A DNA stretch of 64,000 nucleotides from Ascaphus truei (GCA_036426205.1 CM071568.1:116186626-116250625), one strand, 5' to 3'; positions 1 to 13,121 are shown, numbered from the stretch's first letter. Notes: generated from the letters alone by a model not told the origin. A program made the numbers and translations.

Positions 1-109
1 TTGAATCATTGTGGAATGAGGCATCGTTGGAAGCAAGAGTTATTGCTTGCTGTTTGGAGGAGGAGGATTGAACTTTATCCTGGCAAAAGTAAGAAGCGAA
101 CACAACATA

Positions 110-150
110 CTCCCTGAGAGAGCAGTTATTGCTTGAAACGCATGGGAGAG
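110..150 (+). ncRNA. Degenerate hammerhead-like module (left copy)
   Basis: Mirror of 53,138-53,178. It has a variant CTTGAGA core, a short AGCA/TGCT stem, then GAAACGCAT. The layout is like PLE hammerheads, but the first core carries an extra T, so activity is doubtful. Confidence 0.25.
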
Positions 151-359
151 ATCTTTTTGTTCTTGATGTGTATCCATTTATGTTAGTTAATAAAGCGTCT
201 TTTTTTTTAACCAAACTTTTGCTGGTGAGTTCACAGTTTCAACATGGGCGGCTGTTCTTTGTCATCCACTTTGCAAAAAGAAATAAACACATTGATTGTA
301 TTTCATTAATGTGTAATTTTTTTAATGATAACCCATTGATTAACAACATTGTCAATCTA

Positions 360-717
360 CTGCTGCGGCCAAGTTTATTCGAGCATTTGCCCGTTCTGGC
401 CGCAGTAGTAACCTGGCGCGCGAGCCGAGGTGCTGGGGCGCGCCAAGCGCGGAAGAGCGCCCCTCCGATCGGGCGCTCTTCTCCGTGCAGGGTCCGCCGG
501 GTCCCCGGAACCCCCTGCCGCCGTCCCCACATCGCGGGACACCAGGGACCCCGCCGGGGAGCCCTGGCCAGCGGGCAGGGGGCGCAGACTCCGATAGACG
601 CGTGCTCGCGCATTCATGAGCGCGGCATTGCCGAGGGGCGGCCACTAGCAGGCCGGGAAATCTCACGGCTTGTTGCGGCAGGGTACGGCCACCTTTAATA
701 AAAGTGGTGTCGTTAGG
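360..717 (-). mobile_element. GC-rich TA-flanked miniature transposon (left copy)
   Basis: Mirror of 52,605-52,925. TA dinucleotides flank it at 358-359 and 718-719. The left end begins CTGCTGCGGCCAAGTTTATT and the right end carries the degenerate complement of CACTACCGACACAC. It is strikingly GC- and CpG-rich against AT-rich surroundings. No transposase is encoded; open frames across it are chance frames caused by low stop frequency. Confidence 0.7.
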
Positions 718-719
718 TA

Positions 720-2220
720 CGCCCCACTTAAGGTATAGATAACCCATTGACAATCAGCATTTTTGGTAAATGTTGTTTTATTGAAATTGTAATGTATTTA
801 TTTGTGGTGTTTTAAATTTTAGGGCACACATCATTGCCATTGTGGCACTCATGACAATATTGTGGACATGGTTAAGACAGTGGCAATCAATGGGTTTATT
901 GCTACTGTGTTTGTAATGTATTGTACTGTCGATATAACTGTTTACTTTATTGTGTTTATTGTGATTTATTCGTTTTGCAAATAAAGGGCAATGTTTTTTA
1001 ATAGCCCTTTTTGCTACTAGTGCTTTTGCACATTGTATGTGTGGTGAGGGGGGTGTAGGGGGTAGGTTATTTGGGGTTAGTTGGCCCCGGGGAGACATGG
1101 TTAGGCTCCCTCGTGGGTAGCTAGGTAATTAAGGGTACTGGGCACGTAGTTCGTTTTTAATGTTTTAATTTTGCTGCCCACGGAAAGTGCGGGAGGATTG
1201 AAGATGGAAGATGAGGACGCATGATCCTTGCGGGTAAGTACAAACTTTATTTACTATATGCTGGTTGGGGGGTATGTTATTTTTAATGGAAAAAATGTGC
1301 TTTATCCAGGATCTGGATAAAGGGATTTTGCTTGTCCATACTGTACTGTATGTGTTGGCTGTGGAGGGGGTGGGGTATAGGGTGCCATTAATTGCCATTG
1401 GGTATCTGTTCCATTGAGGGGAGGGTTATCCACACTTGGACAATCAATGGGTGTATTGGATGTATGGTTGTTATAGTGTATTGTCATGATTGGGTTGGAG
1501 GGGTGACTGAGAGCAGGTAGTTTCATGCGGTAGGGGTTAGGCCTCTTGGAAAGGTTGCAGGAGTTTAACTACTTCTGCAACCTTCTTGGTAGGTGAACCA
1601 CCCACCCTGGAGCAACTACCCCTTCACCCTCCCTCGACACACCAAACAAACAAGGTAGTCTGGTTTTAACTCTTCATTACCTTGATGGCTAGCCGCTAAG
1701 TTGAATTATTATGCTGTTTATTTACTAACACTGATTGAAGCAATGTGCCTCTGAAGCTGAACACATTAATATCAGGACCTATCCTGGGGACCCCAAGCTT
1801 CCCCAAGTTAAAGGCCCCAGTATGGGGGTGCCGGTATCTCCTGCGAGTTGTTTAAATCTCTGAGTCACATGAACAGGAATTTCCAATTTTGCAGAAATAC
1901 ATTCACTCACACTGTGGCCTGTAACTCAGGAACAGGGGTGTTTATGGTGCTTACATTATGCGGAGCTTCAGCTTTGGTGACCTGTGCTTCAATACTGTGT
2001 TATTAAATAAAATTAAAAACCGTGTGATCGCCCTGTAAGAGCTGTGCAGGGAGATGCAGGTCGTTCTGAGCAGCTCTTTAAGACTGCAGCAGACGCAGGG
2101 CAGATCTTAGAAAAAGGACGAGATAAGGCCACTGCTATCCCGTGAGTGTATGGTATTTTCCTACCGACGGTAATTGACTAGGGATAACTCTTTTGAATCC
2201 GTGATAACACACATGTCATG
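720..2220 (-). repeat. Fold-back repeat family, left copy
   Basis: Mirror of about 51,060-52,600. It includes the inverted motif around 1,548-1,600 (GGTTGCAGGAGTTTAACTAC region) and repeated phrases related to CAATCAATGGGTTTATTG. Its relatives lie inverted at 53,765-54,385. There is no credible gene. Confidence 0.5.
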
Positions 2221-2229
2221 CCAAACCAG

Positions 2230-4440
2230 ATTTTAAACTAGGATGGAGGGGGTGGGATGAAAACAGAATAATTGAACTAATGGAATTAGATGAGGATGGA
2301 TACAAAGGGTGGTTATGGAAGGTAGAATGGGGGAAGGCAGTTTAAAGAAGCAGTGAGATCCCATAGTTAAATAGAGTAATACTAGAAAACTTCGAAAGAC
2401 TAAACCACGGGAGCAGAAAGGAAGGAGCAGATAAAGATAATAGACAGCTGAAAAAAAACTTTAAATGCATGCTTGGCTAATGCAAGCAGCCTGGACAATT
2501 AAAATGGGGGAGATTGAATAATAGCTACAAGGGAGCAGTAAGATTCATAGGCGATTAATGAAACTGGGTGGGATGAAACTATGACTGGACAGTTAATTTA
2601 CAGGGGTATTCTTCTTTTTCGGACAGGGAATTCGAAACAAATAGAAGGGAGGTGGAGTAGTAAGGTGGAGATGTCTATATGTTAGACCCAGATCTAAAAC
2701 CTTTATTAAGGGATGAGTATATGAAGGAGATGATGAAAAGAGAGACCTTGGGATAGAAATAGCAGTGGAGGGTAAAAAAGTTAAAGGAAAATGTTTGTGG
2801 GAATTATGCTATAAACCACCAAATATCTGTGAGACTGAGGAAGCTAAAATAACATTTGCAAATGAGAAGCATCAAAAACTGGGTCCATGTTTGCAAATGG
2901 GGATTTTAATTATCAGACAGAGAATGGAGGCAAATGAGATTAGCGTTACAACAAAAGGAGGAAAACAGGTTTTTGGGGGTTGCTTAAAGATAATATAGAC
3001 CCAAAAATTATTGAGGCCCAAACAGGAGAGGGGCAGAGTTCTGGAGTGGTCATATCAAACATTATAGGACGTAAATAACAAATATTCAAGTCCTGGAACA
3101 GTTGATGCAACAGTGAAACATGAAACATGGTATCATTGAAATAGAATATCGAAAAACAGATTACTGGGTTCAGACAAAGACTTAAACTTTAGCAAGGGCA
3201 GATTTTAATGAAACTGAGGTCTAATCAGTAGTATACAATGGGATGATGTTTTGGCAGGGGAAAAAGGAGAAGATGAAATGGGAAGACCTTTAAAAACATT
3301 GTTAGAAACGCACCACTTATCAGTGTTACCTTGAGGGAATAAGTATAAAAGAAATAAGTCAAAAACCACAATGTGGCTAAATAAACAGGTAGGGGAGGGG
3401 AAATGGACAAGGAAGAGGAAGGCCGTTTTTAGAGTTCTTTACGTCAGAAGGGACAGAGACATCGTATCGAATTATAAGAATGTAACAAAAATGCAAAAGG
3501 GCAATTAAATTAAATAGCAAAAAGGATAATGAAAAAAAAGGATTGCAATAGAAAAAGTAAGGTCAACCCAAAAAAAGGTCTTAAGTACCTTATAACAAAA
3601 AATGAGAAAAAGAAAAATAACATATAGACCCTTTAGATATAATAGCCCATTTCAGTGTGAGATGGTAGGCAGGATTATTGGAGATAAGGGAAAAGACGAG
3701 GTATTAAACAAATTCTTTGCCTCTGTGTTTACCAGGGAAAGAATTCAATCAGTTCCAATAGGTAGCGCACAGGAGGAAGCAACCTCCATATTAATGGACC
3801 AATTGGTTTAACGAGGAAAAGAGTTCATAAGCGAACTTGAAAAAATTAAAGTAAATAAGGCCGACCCCTATGGCATACATCAAGAGTTCTCAAGGAGTGA
3901 AGACTCTAGTAAGTAATAGCAGAAACCAATTATATTTAATATTCAAGGACGCCAGTTCCACATGTCAGTCCACAAGATTGGCGTAAGCAGATTGGGTGCC
4001 TATTTTAAAAAGGGAGCTAGATCACACGGAGAATAAAGGACCGTAAGCCTGACTTCAATGTAGGGAACACTGAAGGTGTAATACGGGGAAAATTCAGAAT
4101 ATCCTAATGGAAACCAAATATTAGTAATAGTCAGCATGGATTTATGAAGGAAGATCTTGCCAATTAACCTTATTGTTTCTTTGAGGAGGTAAGTAGGGAA
4201 TTCGAGAGGTAAGCAGGATGTGGGTCTACCAGATTTTGCAAAGGGCTTTTGATAACGATTTCACAAAGAGGTTGGTGTACAAATAAAGAAAATTGGACTC
4301 AGTAATAATATATGCACCGGAGTGAAAACGGTTTAAAGGCAGACAACAAGGGTTGCATAAATGGAACTTTTTCAGGTTGGGCTAAGTCGTGAGTGGAGTA
4401 CCTTCCAAGGATCGGTGCGGCACCATGTGCTTTTTAACTT
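2230..4440 (+). pseudogene. CR1/L2-like LINE, endonuclease and N-terminal RT (left copy)
   Basis: Indel-rich mirror of 48,897-51,000. Recognisable pieces include the endonuclease phrase CYKPPNICETEEAK near 2,800, the RT spacer near 3,660-3,810, and the RT block ending just before the LTR insertion at 4,445. The LINE resumes at 10,236, so in this arm the whole element can be followed around the nested insertion. No frame is intact. Confidence 0.7.
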
Positions 4441-4444
4441 GTTA

Positions 4445-5487
4445 TGTAAGGAATCAGCTCCGCCAGTTTACTGTGCCTTTCCTTGCAGACTTGTTGCAGT
4501 CCTGGGAGCACCTCTCCATGAGTGTTGCTGCAGCCTGGTTCACTCACCAAAGCTATATTACACTCCCTCTGGATCTACTGCAGCTGTGCAGCCTATCCAC
4601 GCAACCTAGACTTGCATTCATTCATGGAGCAGTACCTTCACACCCCGGCCGGGGGGGATGGCCCGCTGGCCTTTAAAATTGTCTTCCACATAATGCTCCC
4701 TGCCGAGGCAGTGTCCTAAACTGGATGTTACTGTTTTGCACAAGCCACTCGCTTGTTATCCTATGCGGATACAGGTTCGCACCTGCGGTCCTTCAGCCGT
4801 CCCTTAAAGCCGCTTGTTCTCCTATGATGATACGGAGGTTCCGCCCTGCGTCCTTCAGCTTCCTTCAAGCTCCCGATTGTTCTCCTGCGCTTGAAGCAAA
4901 GGTATCCCCTATGGTCTTCGCTTCCGCTTTTCATGCAATGAGGCAAAGGTACCCTCCCGCGCCCTTCAGTCTCCTGATTCCTTGCACTGTAGCGGAGGTT
5001 TCCTGTGTATCTTGCTTCCTGGTTCCGGGGCCTACTCTGTCCCTAAGATATAGAGGGCCGTTTTAATGGTTCTTGCGCTGTGTTTTACAAGGCTTCCGCC
5101 AGCCGCTCAGGAACTCTTGGCGCTGTAGCACTGGGCACCCGTGCAGCAAAGCGGGTGCTATTCTGGTCGGCCTACCATCTCCTGTGACCAGTACCATGGG
5201 CCATGGTCGTGTGCTCGTGCAGAGCCAACCCGCGATCCTAAGCTGAAGCGGGGCTCTCCGGACTCACTTGTTGCCGAACCTGGCGATGAAACAATGTTAT
5301 CAGGATATCTCCTGTCATGACCCTGGCGTTGTACAACGACGACGTATGCTTCTCCTTTCCTGTCTGTACGTTTGACAACGAACTGCGCAATCCGGATCAG
5401 ATTGCGCCGGTCTCAGGTAAGGTGCTTTTACAACCCCATATCAGCGCCTCGGGTTCCGACCAGGTTGTGGCGAGCAGACCCTGACCA
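4445..5487 (+). mobile_element. 5' LTR of unknown-ORF LTR retroelement
   Basis: It begins TGTAAGGAATC and ends in the CCCTGAC(C)A motif, and is homologous end to end with 9,112-10,230, so these are the two LTRs of one element. The preceding bases GTTA (GTTTA in the right arm) and the GTTTA after the 3' LTR form a 5-bp target duplication. Internal features are a TTTAAA-type box near 4,670, four imperfect repeats of about 50 bp rich in CTTCAG, and an ACCATGGGCCATGG start context near 5,196 from which an ORF reads toward the LTR end. The PLE-bearing block of the right arm (47,268-47,927) is absent here. Confidence 0.8.
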
Positions 5488-7664
5488 GATGTCGGCCGCA
5501 CAAAACTCGGAAGCCTGTGGTGAAGGGTGGTAAGTTTCTGTCTGTGAAGCCGTCCCGCCGTAAACCAGTCCCCGATGTGAATACCAGTGTATATGTGAGA
5601 TAATACCCCTGATGAAGATCTGATTGTGTTGAGTTTACCCCGTTTGCAAAACAAATGCCGTAAGTGATCTCATGAGAAGGTTTACCGCCTCCGCGGACTT
5701 AAAACAATCGCTGGCCCGCTTGATTTTTGCTTTCTGGTTACCCTTTACTTGGGAAAAATGTGTAACTTCGAATTTGGAAGAGCCCCCCAAAAGGAACTCT
5801 CTTCCCTGCCTGGTCTTTAGACAAAAATTTATATAGCCAAAAGAGGACCCTCTCTCATGTTGGCTGATGCCAAAAACACTCCAATCCTTTCCATGACATT
5901 GCGACATTTGCATAAAGCGAACAGGGATCCTCCCGCGCCAGCTTCGCTGCCAGCTTGGCTGTATCTGGTCTACCACGGATCCCTGCCCTGGTGTTGCCGG
6001 GTGCCCTGACACCAATTGATATGTTTTCGTAACCCCTGCCCGATCAGTCCTGTGAGGTCCCTGGAGAATAACATATGTTGACCTACCCACACTAAGTTCT
6101 TGTATCAGAGAATAAGTTCATTAGTTCTCCTATTCTAGCTCAGAAGTCCGTCTTAGGTCTGAGGGTTTTTTCCAGCTTTAAAAAAAAACCCCTGCCGAGC
6201 AGTACTGTGAGGTTCCCCTGGAGAATACATATGTTCAATAGCCAACACTAAGGTTCTATATCAGAGAGATAAGTCCCTTTGTTACCCCTATTGCAACTCC
6301 GAATCTGTACACTCCAGCTCTTCGAGGGTTTTCCCAAGCTTTAACCTCGCTGCTAGGCAGTCCATGAGCTTTCCCCGTAGAGAAAGCATCCCTAAAGTTC
6401 GTTCCCAGGGTATTCTGGATTACCCTGAGGGGAAGATCTCTGAGTTTCCTGGTAAATCCCTGTTCTCTGTAACCATGGTCAGCCCTAGCTTCAGAGGAGA
6501 GATTCCTGGTCTGTCCTAATACAGAGAGAGATACCTATGTTTTACTCTCAGCATTGTCGATTAACCATGTATAATTCTTGCTGCCTCCAAGTTTAATGCG
6601 TCGTTTTAGCCTCAGAGAATCAGGAAGAATGAGTACCCAACAAGTCAGACAGCAGAGGTTGCATGAGGATTCCCCTAACCGTCGGAAGTCTATAGATATT
6701 CTTTTCTATAAATCCCTGCTTCAGCTCAAGTTTCCAGCAGTTTCGTCTCCGGAGAATTCGGTGCCCCTTAAAGTTTGTTCCTGATACATGTATTCAGGAG
6801 TCAGGTTTTCACTAAGCTTGCTCGCCGAGTTTTCTCCCGGGTTGTTTCGCTGAAACCAAGCCTGTCGCCCACATCGCGGGGGATCCTCTTCAGTGCATAG
6901 TTCCCACATTATGGAGTCTCAGTAATTTCTGCGGTTCCCAGACATCATTAACCAAATTCACCTACTCAGAGACCAGTCTTATGATTCCCCCCGTGTACTG
7001 TCTGAGTTCTCTCCATCTTTAAGCTTAGGTTTAAAAGCATACAGTAGTCTGATGGCCCTCCTGGGTCATATTATGTTCCAGGACTGTTGCTGACGCAGGT
7101 TTGCTCCCCAAAAGTGACGCTTTTTCAATAGATAGTAAAAAGCTTGCACACTGTATTCCTTTCGCTGAAAAAATGTTGTCTATAGTTTGAGACTCTGAGA
7201 GTAATGATTTTCTATGATTCTGAAGCTCTTCTTACAGGAGTAATCCTGATGGGGGGTACCCCTGATTTCTCTTGTCGCCAGGCTAATTCTCCAGGGATAG
7301 CATATCTGTGGTCACTTCCTTAGTACTGTCTGAGGTCACCATGCAGATATTTACAGTCATGGGGTTCTTAAATCTGGAGCTATTTAGCGGTCTGCCTGTG
7401 CTGAACCCAGCTCGTTACTGTGTATAAATAAGCCCAGCAAACATTGGGTTACTATGGAAAGAATGAAAACTCCTGTCTTAAAGGTATTTTTTTCTCAATG
7501 TCCAGCCCCCCAAATCTAGACCTCAAGTAATTTGTTCTAGTCACTTATCAATACATCTGATTTTTCTCTAATTCAAACCCAGACCACCCTCGACTACGGT
7601 AGGAGTCCTGTGCATCAGAGATTTGCACTGAGAAAACACACCAATTCAGTTTTTGGTCAGGTTA

Positions 7665-8070
7665 CTGCACCGAACCACACTTTATCGAGCAAATACCGGT
7701 AGTACCTGGCAGGATACCTGGAATGCGCCGCTCCTCACCTCTGACAAAGCCCCGGTTGTGTTGCCTCCCAGCCTGGGTTCATGCCTGGCTGATGGGCGGC
7801 TGATCTGTTAAATGATAATGATTAGGATTTTTAATAGGCTGCAAGTTCGCGTGTCTACCAGAGGCCATAAATGCAAGAAGTGTAATGACAGTATATATAT
7901 TATATACTAATGTGCCGTATTGCAACCAGCAGGGAATAAAATCTTCAATCCCTGCTTGGAAAATAATCCAATGCACTAGGGCAGAAAACAGTCACAAACC
8001 TCAATACACCCGGGGGCTGATACCGAATTCGTGGACTAGCCAAGCTCGAATAAAGTGTTCACGCCCAGTG
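7665..8070 (-). mobile_element. TA-flanked MITE nested in the LTR element
   Basis: Full-length copy starting CTGCACCGA(C)ACACTTTAT and ending in the complement of CACTGGCGACACAC, with TA at 7,663-7,664 and 8,071-8,072. The internal sequence matches 39,652-40,047 throughout. It interrupts the LTR-element internal region. The right arm retains only its last 67 bases (44,909-44,975). Confidence 0.8.
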
Positions 8071-9097
8071 TAGGTACCCTGTGGTGTAGGGCCATGAAGT
8101 TCGGAAAAAAAGACTCATTGTACTACTAAAGGTGCCTGTATTAAGGAGTTCATAGTTCATACTTGCTGCTTGTTGATTCTCAAGGGCCCTGTCACGAGGT
8201 ACAGGACTCAGCTTCTGATGTTAGAGCTTCCCTCCCACCACTACCTCCATGGGCTCTGCCTTTTTTATCAAGCTACTGAATTGAGATCCCAAGGACTATT
8301 CTGATTAAAATGACAAATATATCCCAATGAAGAACCAGGATTGGAGAGCTCTACTGTTGTTTGCTTCTCTGCTCTGACTAAACCCGTGGTTTGGGTCCTC
8401 GGAATTTTCGGTTGCCCCCGTTATTTCTCTCAGTTGAAATACTCTGGATACGTATCCCAAGGATTTTCGGTCCCTATGCCTGGTTTAATGCTTGCCTTGT
8501 CACTTCCATACCAATACGGGAGTGCTTTCCAACCAACCTATACCCTTACTAACCATGACCTGGGAGCCTTCTAGAGAAACATTCCTCGCAAAATTCCAAA
8601 CATGCAGTGGTCAGCAAGACCACTTTTTATGTTACAAAGTTCCTCCTGGTGTATTCGATCAACTATCAGGCCGGCTGATCAAGAGTCTGTCATTTATTAA
8701 AGGACTGGGCTTCCGTATTGGGGTTCTACTGCCGTTTCGGCCTGAGAAACACTCTGTTCTTCACAGACCTGGATTTCCCAAGTCATTTTGCGAGGCGGGT
8801 CATGTACCAAAGATGTTTCTTCCATCAATCTCATATTCCTAGAACTGTGACTCACCAAAGAACTGTCTCGTTACGGAGCCCCTTTCCACTAAAGAATTTA
8901 GGAACAACTCAATGTCCCCAAAAACCATGGATGCAGCCTGTCTGGCCGCGAGTTCTCACCGGGGGGTTGGGGGTGGATACACAAGCGACTAACCACGAGT
9001 CTTGGCCCGACTCTAACCCCAATCCTCGACGGTTCAGCAAAATTCCGGTCCATCAACTCCTAGGTGTGCTCATGTTCGCCCGGAGGGTCTCGCGTGT

Positions 9098-9111
9098 AAG
9101 GGGGGGGGTAC
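9098..9111 (+). promoter_or_regulatory. Polypurine tract of LTR element
   Basis: An AAG-G(9)-type run followed by TAC lies directly before the 3' LTR start, as expected for the plus-strand primer of an LTR retroelement. Confidence 0.7.
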
Positions 9112-10230
9112 TGTCTGTGGAATTCCGCTCCGCAGTTTACTGCGGCCTTACCTTGCAGACTTTGGGAGTCCTGGAGCACCTTCTCATGTGTTTGCTGCAG
9201 CCTGGATTCACTCACCAAAGCTATATAGTACAATCCCTCTGGTAATTACTGCAGCTGTGCAGCCTAGCACTGCACCTAGACTTGCTGCCTTCATTCATTG
9301 AAGCAGTACCTTCACACCACCCTCGGATGGGACCGCTGGCCTTTAAGTTTGTCTTCCCATAATGATCCCGGCCGACATAGTCCTAAGGAGTCTACTGTTT
9401 TGCCACAAGCCCTCGACTGTTATCCGATATGGATACCAGTTCGCCTGAGTACTTAGACTTCCTTCAAGCCGCTGTTTCCTATGCTGATACCAGGTCAGCA
9501 GCGTCCTTCAGCTCCCTTCAAGCCGCGTGTCTCCTATGCTGATACGGAGGTCCGACCACTGCGTCCTTCAGCTTCCTTCACGCTCCCGATTGTTCTCATG
9601 CGCTGAAGCCAAGGTATCCCTTATGTCTTCAGCTGTCGCTGCTTTCCTGGCCACTGAGGCAAATGTATCCCCAAGCCCTTCCGTCTTCCGGATTCTGCAC
9701 TTTGTTAGAGGAGGTTTCCATGTGGATCTTAAGCTTTCCTGGGTTTCCTGGGGCCTAATCTTTACGCTAATATAGAGAGGGACGTTGTCTGCTTCTTGCA
9801 GCGTTACAGAGGATTCCCCAGCCGCTCGGACTCTTGCGCTGAGAGATTTGGTGAGCACTGGTGCACCCGTGCAGCAAGGCGGTGTGCCTATTCTGGTTAG
9901 ACCTACATCTCCTGTGACGCAAGTTACCATGGGCAATGGTCGTCGCTCGCGCAGAGGCCAACCCGCGCTCCGAAGCTAGAAAGCGGGGGGGCTCTCCGGC
10001 TACCTGTTGCCGGCGAACTCTTGCCTCTGAACAAATGTTTATACTGATATCTTCCTGTCCTGACCCTGGCGTGTACAACGACGACGCGGTCTTCTACTTC
10101 ATGATCCTGCTACGTTTGACACGAAACTGCGCAATCCGGACAGCCTGAGCGGTATCAGGTCAGGGCTTTACAAAACCCCACTCAAGCCTCGCGGGTCGCC
10201 CCTGGTGGTGGCGCGAGCAGAACCCTGACA
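9112..10230 (+). mobile_element. 3' LTR of unknown-ORF LTR retroelement
   Basis: Homologous to 4,445-5,487. It starts TGTCTGTGGAATTCC, ends AACCCTGACA, and is followed by GTTTA (10,231-10,235), which repeats the base series before the 5' LTR. It carries the same ACCATGGGC start context near 9,928. This LTR is present only in the left arm; the corresponding right-arm stretch is replaced by 42,380-44,908. Confidence 0.8.
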
Positions 10231-10235
10231 GTTTA

Positions 10236-11360
10236 TTGATGACCTTGAGGTCTGGGACGAGAGGCAAAATCTCCATCTTTGCGATGATTCTAAATTGTTG
10301 TAAGGTGATAGAATCAGAGCAGCGTGTATTTGTAATTTCTCTTCAGAAGGATTTGGAGAGACTGGAAAGGGGCAGGGGAAGGCAAATGCGGTTTAATACG
10401 ATAAATGTAAGGTTTGCTGTGGGATTGAAGAATATAAAAAAGGAACGACTTACAAATTAAATGGAGATATATTGGGGGAATCCTTTATGGAGAAGGATTA
10501 GGAGTGCTTGTAGACAGCAGGCTTGCAATAGTGGCCCAAGGTCAGCCGTAGCTGCAAAGACAAACACATCTTTTACTGGCATCAAACAGGCAAATGGATG
10601 GTAAGGGAAAGTAAACCATTACTATAGGCCCCTTTACCAAAAAGCCATAGTAAGACCACACCTGAATATGGAGTACAATTTGAGGGCCACCCCAAGCCTA
10701 AGAAACAAAGACATTATGGAACTAGAGAAGAGCGCAGAGAAGAGGCTACCAAATTAATTAAAGGGGATGACATGCTAACTTATGAGAAGGCTAGCTAAAT
10801 AGATTTATTACATTTAGAAGAGGCCGTCTAGAGGGATATGATAAACTATGACAAATTATATTCAGGGGACAATTACAAGGAGCTTTCAAAGAACTATTTT
10901 CCCATGGGCAGTTACAAGACTCGGGGCCATCCCTTAAGGTTGGAGAAAGGAATTTCACCTAGCAACAAAGGAAAGGGTTGCTTTACATGCTAAGAAAGGC
11001 AGGTAAAATGTGGAAATTCAGTTACCCATGGAGAACTGTGATGGCAGATACAATAGATTTGTTCAAAAAAAGGTTGGACATCTTTTTTAGATGGGAAAGG
11101 TATACAGGGATTATACCAAAATAAGTATACATGGGAGGATGGTTGATCCAGGATTAATACGTATTGCCAATTCTGGAGTCACGGAAGGAATTAATTTGTG
11201 TTCCCCTTATAGGGTTTTTTGTGACGCATTACCTGGATGTCAATAATGTAAGTATAGATATAGAATAAAGTATCTTGTATAAATTTAGCATAGGTTGAAC
11301 TTGATGGACGTACGTCTTTTTTCAACTCAATCTACTCATGTAACTATGTAACTATATAAT
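10236..11360 (+). pseudogene. 3' half of the CR1/L2-like LINE
   Basis: It resumes the RT exactly where the LTR element split it. A FADD-type catalytic box follows within about 60 bases (near 10,275), then phrases such as QKDLERLERG, MRFNT, VRPHLEYGVQF and KNYFPMGSYKTRGH spread over several frames. The end near 11,330-11,360 is a short 3' UTR with a TATGTAAC tandem tail, typical of CR1/L2-type LINEs, which end in short microsatellite tails. It is frame-broken and found only in the left arm. Confidence 0.75.
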
Positions 11361-11599
11361 ATTGCTGTGATTGTTATCAAACTTCCTGAATAGGCCCCCT
11401 TAGTTTCTAAAGTTCAGACACTGGGGACATGTAGACGAATCAAATGCTTTATTGTAATCTATGAATCCTAAAACTGAGTTGTACTGTAGTCGATTTCATT
11501 ACTTCACAAAATCACTTCTGTACACTTGGATGGAGTCTATTTGTAGTATCCATGTGAAAATCTCGCTGTTCTTAGGCTGGCTATATTCCAGGGTCTGTT

Positions 11600-11880
11600 G
11601 TTTGAAAACCATTCAGGAGTATCTTCGTAAAAAAAATTTAAGTGATGGAAGTAAGGTGATTAGTCGGTAGTTTTCGGGACTTTCTTGTCGTCCTTGTTTT
11701 GTAATGAGTTTACACTTTGGCATTACTCCATTGTTATGGAATTTTCCTGTTCTCAAGCAGAAATAGAAAGAGTTTTGCAAGGATTTTTGGAACACTTCCC
11801 CTTTTTTTCAAATTTCAGTATGTAATTCCATCTTGCCCGGGGCACTTTTCAAGTCTCTGAATTTATGCTTTTGCCGATTT
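11600..11880 (-). pseudogene. Fragment of a second non-LTR reverse transcriptase
   Basis: The minus strand encodes phrases typical of a non-LTR RT: a KSAPGK-type start of the RT core near 11,850, then KLITKQGRQESPENYR and LITLLPSLKFF near 11,630-11,710. Orientation and sequence differ from the LINE just upstream, so it is a separate decayed insertion. The stretch is present only in the left arm, and its continuation up to about 12,260 is too degraded to assign. Confidence 0.5.
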
Positions 11881-12612
11881 CTTAGGGAATGATGTGCATG
11901 GTCGAGTCTCTTGTACGGTCCTCTGGCTGGATTATGCCCTCCTGTTACTCTGTATTGGCATAAAATTTAATCTAGACGTTCTTACCCTTTCTTTATGATT
12001 TGTTCTTTCAGATCAAAGGGCTGCTTCTTCTTTCTGCTTTTGCTATCTTCGATATTTTTTCTTCACATATCACAGTACATTTCCTACATCTTCAGTTATA
12101 TGTGGTTAGATTGTCTTGCATACTGTAGGGTGAATATCAATTCATTGCTCTGGTCTTGGGATTGCTTCAATTCTTGTTGTCTCATCAGTAATTGCTTGGT
12201 CTCACAAATATTTTCTGTTTGCGATTTCTCCAGTTTGTTTCTGGCGCTTTAAACTACAATCTTCGACATTCTTCATAATTGTATTGTACTGTCCACCATG
12301 GATTTTGAGCAAGCTGAAGGATTGTTTTACTTTAGTGAAATTCTCTGTGTTGTTCTTGGGTTATTGATGTTGAGTAGCTTTAGTCTTCGTTTAATCAGCT
12401 TTCTTCTTTCCGTCTTTGCAATTTCAGATGTAATTGCACAGCAAACCAACGGTGATCACTCCTTACGTCAAAAACAATTAAGGATGTACAGTCGTCAATT
12501 ATTCACTTACGGTGTTTCTCGTGTTACACTACATATACTGTGGTATATGGGTGTAAATATATATTCTAGATATATACGATATATATAAATAGCTTAAACA
12601 TAGTACTATTTA

Positions 12613-12922
12613 TGTTAAAAAAACAACATTACCATCCTAGTCCGGTAAAGAAAGGAATTGCACTCGGTCACAGTAATCATGAAAAACTGTATTGGGCATC
12701 TGAATAGAAAAGATAAGTCACCAACTCCGACGTTCGGTCCTGGAATAGGACTTTCTCAAGGGCATGCGCCCGGCACCCTTGAGAAAAGGTTCATATTCCA
12801 AGGATCGAAACGTTCGATGGGTCGACGTTGATCTTTCTTTCAGATGCCCAATACAGTTTGTCATGATTACTGAACCCGAGTGCAGGGTCTTCTTTAACGG
12901 ACGAGAGATATGGTAATGTTGT
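12613..12922. repeat. Palindromic PLE-like element with paired hammerhead-like motifs
   Basis: Two arms of about 150 bp, 12,613-12,770 and 12,776-12,922, are inverted copies. Each centre-proximal end carries CTTGAGAAA, a short stem, then CGAAACGT (the left arm reads CGAACGTC, one A short). The form recalls PLEs whose terminal repeats are inverted and carry hammerhead motifs. There is no right-arm counterpart. Confidence 0.5.
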
Positions 12923-13000
12923 TTTTCTTTATTTGAGACGAGCACCTGTCTATAGAACCAGTACATTGAGTGTGCACAGCTGCTTGATGTTGTTCATTTA

Positions 13001-13058
13001 TAATATATATAATATATATATATATATATATAATATATATATAATATATATTATATTA
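13001..13058. repeat. (TA)n microsatellite
   Basis: Nearly uninterrupted TA/ATA run in the left-arm-only block. Confidence 0.9.
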
Positions 13059-13121
13059 GCAGAAAATAGCGTATTGTCCAGTGGCAATAGCGTCAGCATA
13101 ATTGAGTCTTCAGCTTAGGTT

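Larger units (their letters stand above)
5488..9111 (+). pseudogene. Internal region of unknown-ORF LTR retroelement (left copy)
   Basis: About 3.6 kb between the two LTRs, including the nested MITE at 7,665-8,070. The part before the MITE mirrors 44,978-47,171. The part after it (8,071-9,097) exists only in this arm. By translation it is Ser/Pro-rich with no RT, RNase H, integrase or protease motif that I can see. Near 6,660 this arm lacks one T that breaks the right-arm frame at 45,985, supporting one continuous original ORF. It is a non-autonomous element by appearance; the function of its protein is unknown. Confidence 0.6.

Noticed and set aside
239..753. Overlapping ORFs of 80-189 codons at 129-753
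   Set aside because: Chance open frames over the GC-rich MITE on both strands.
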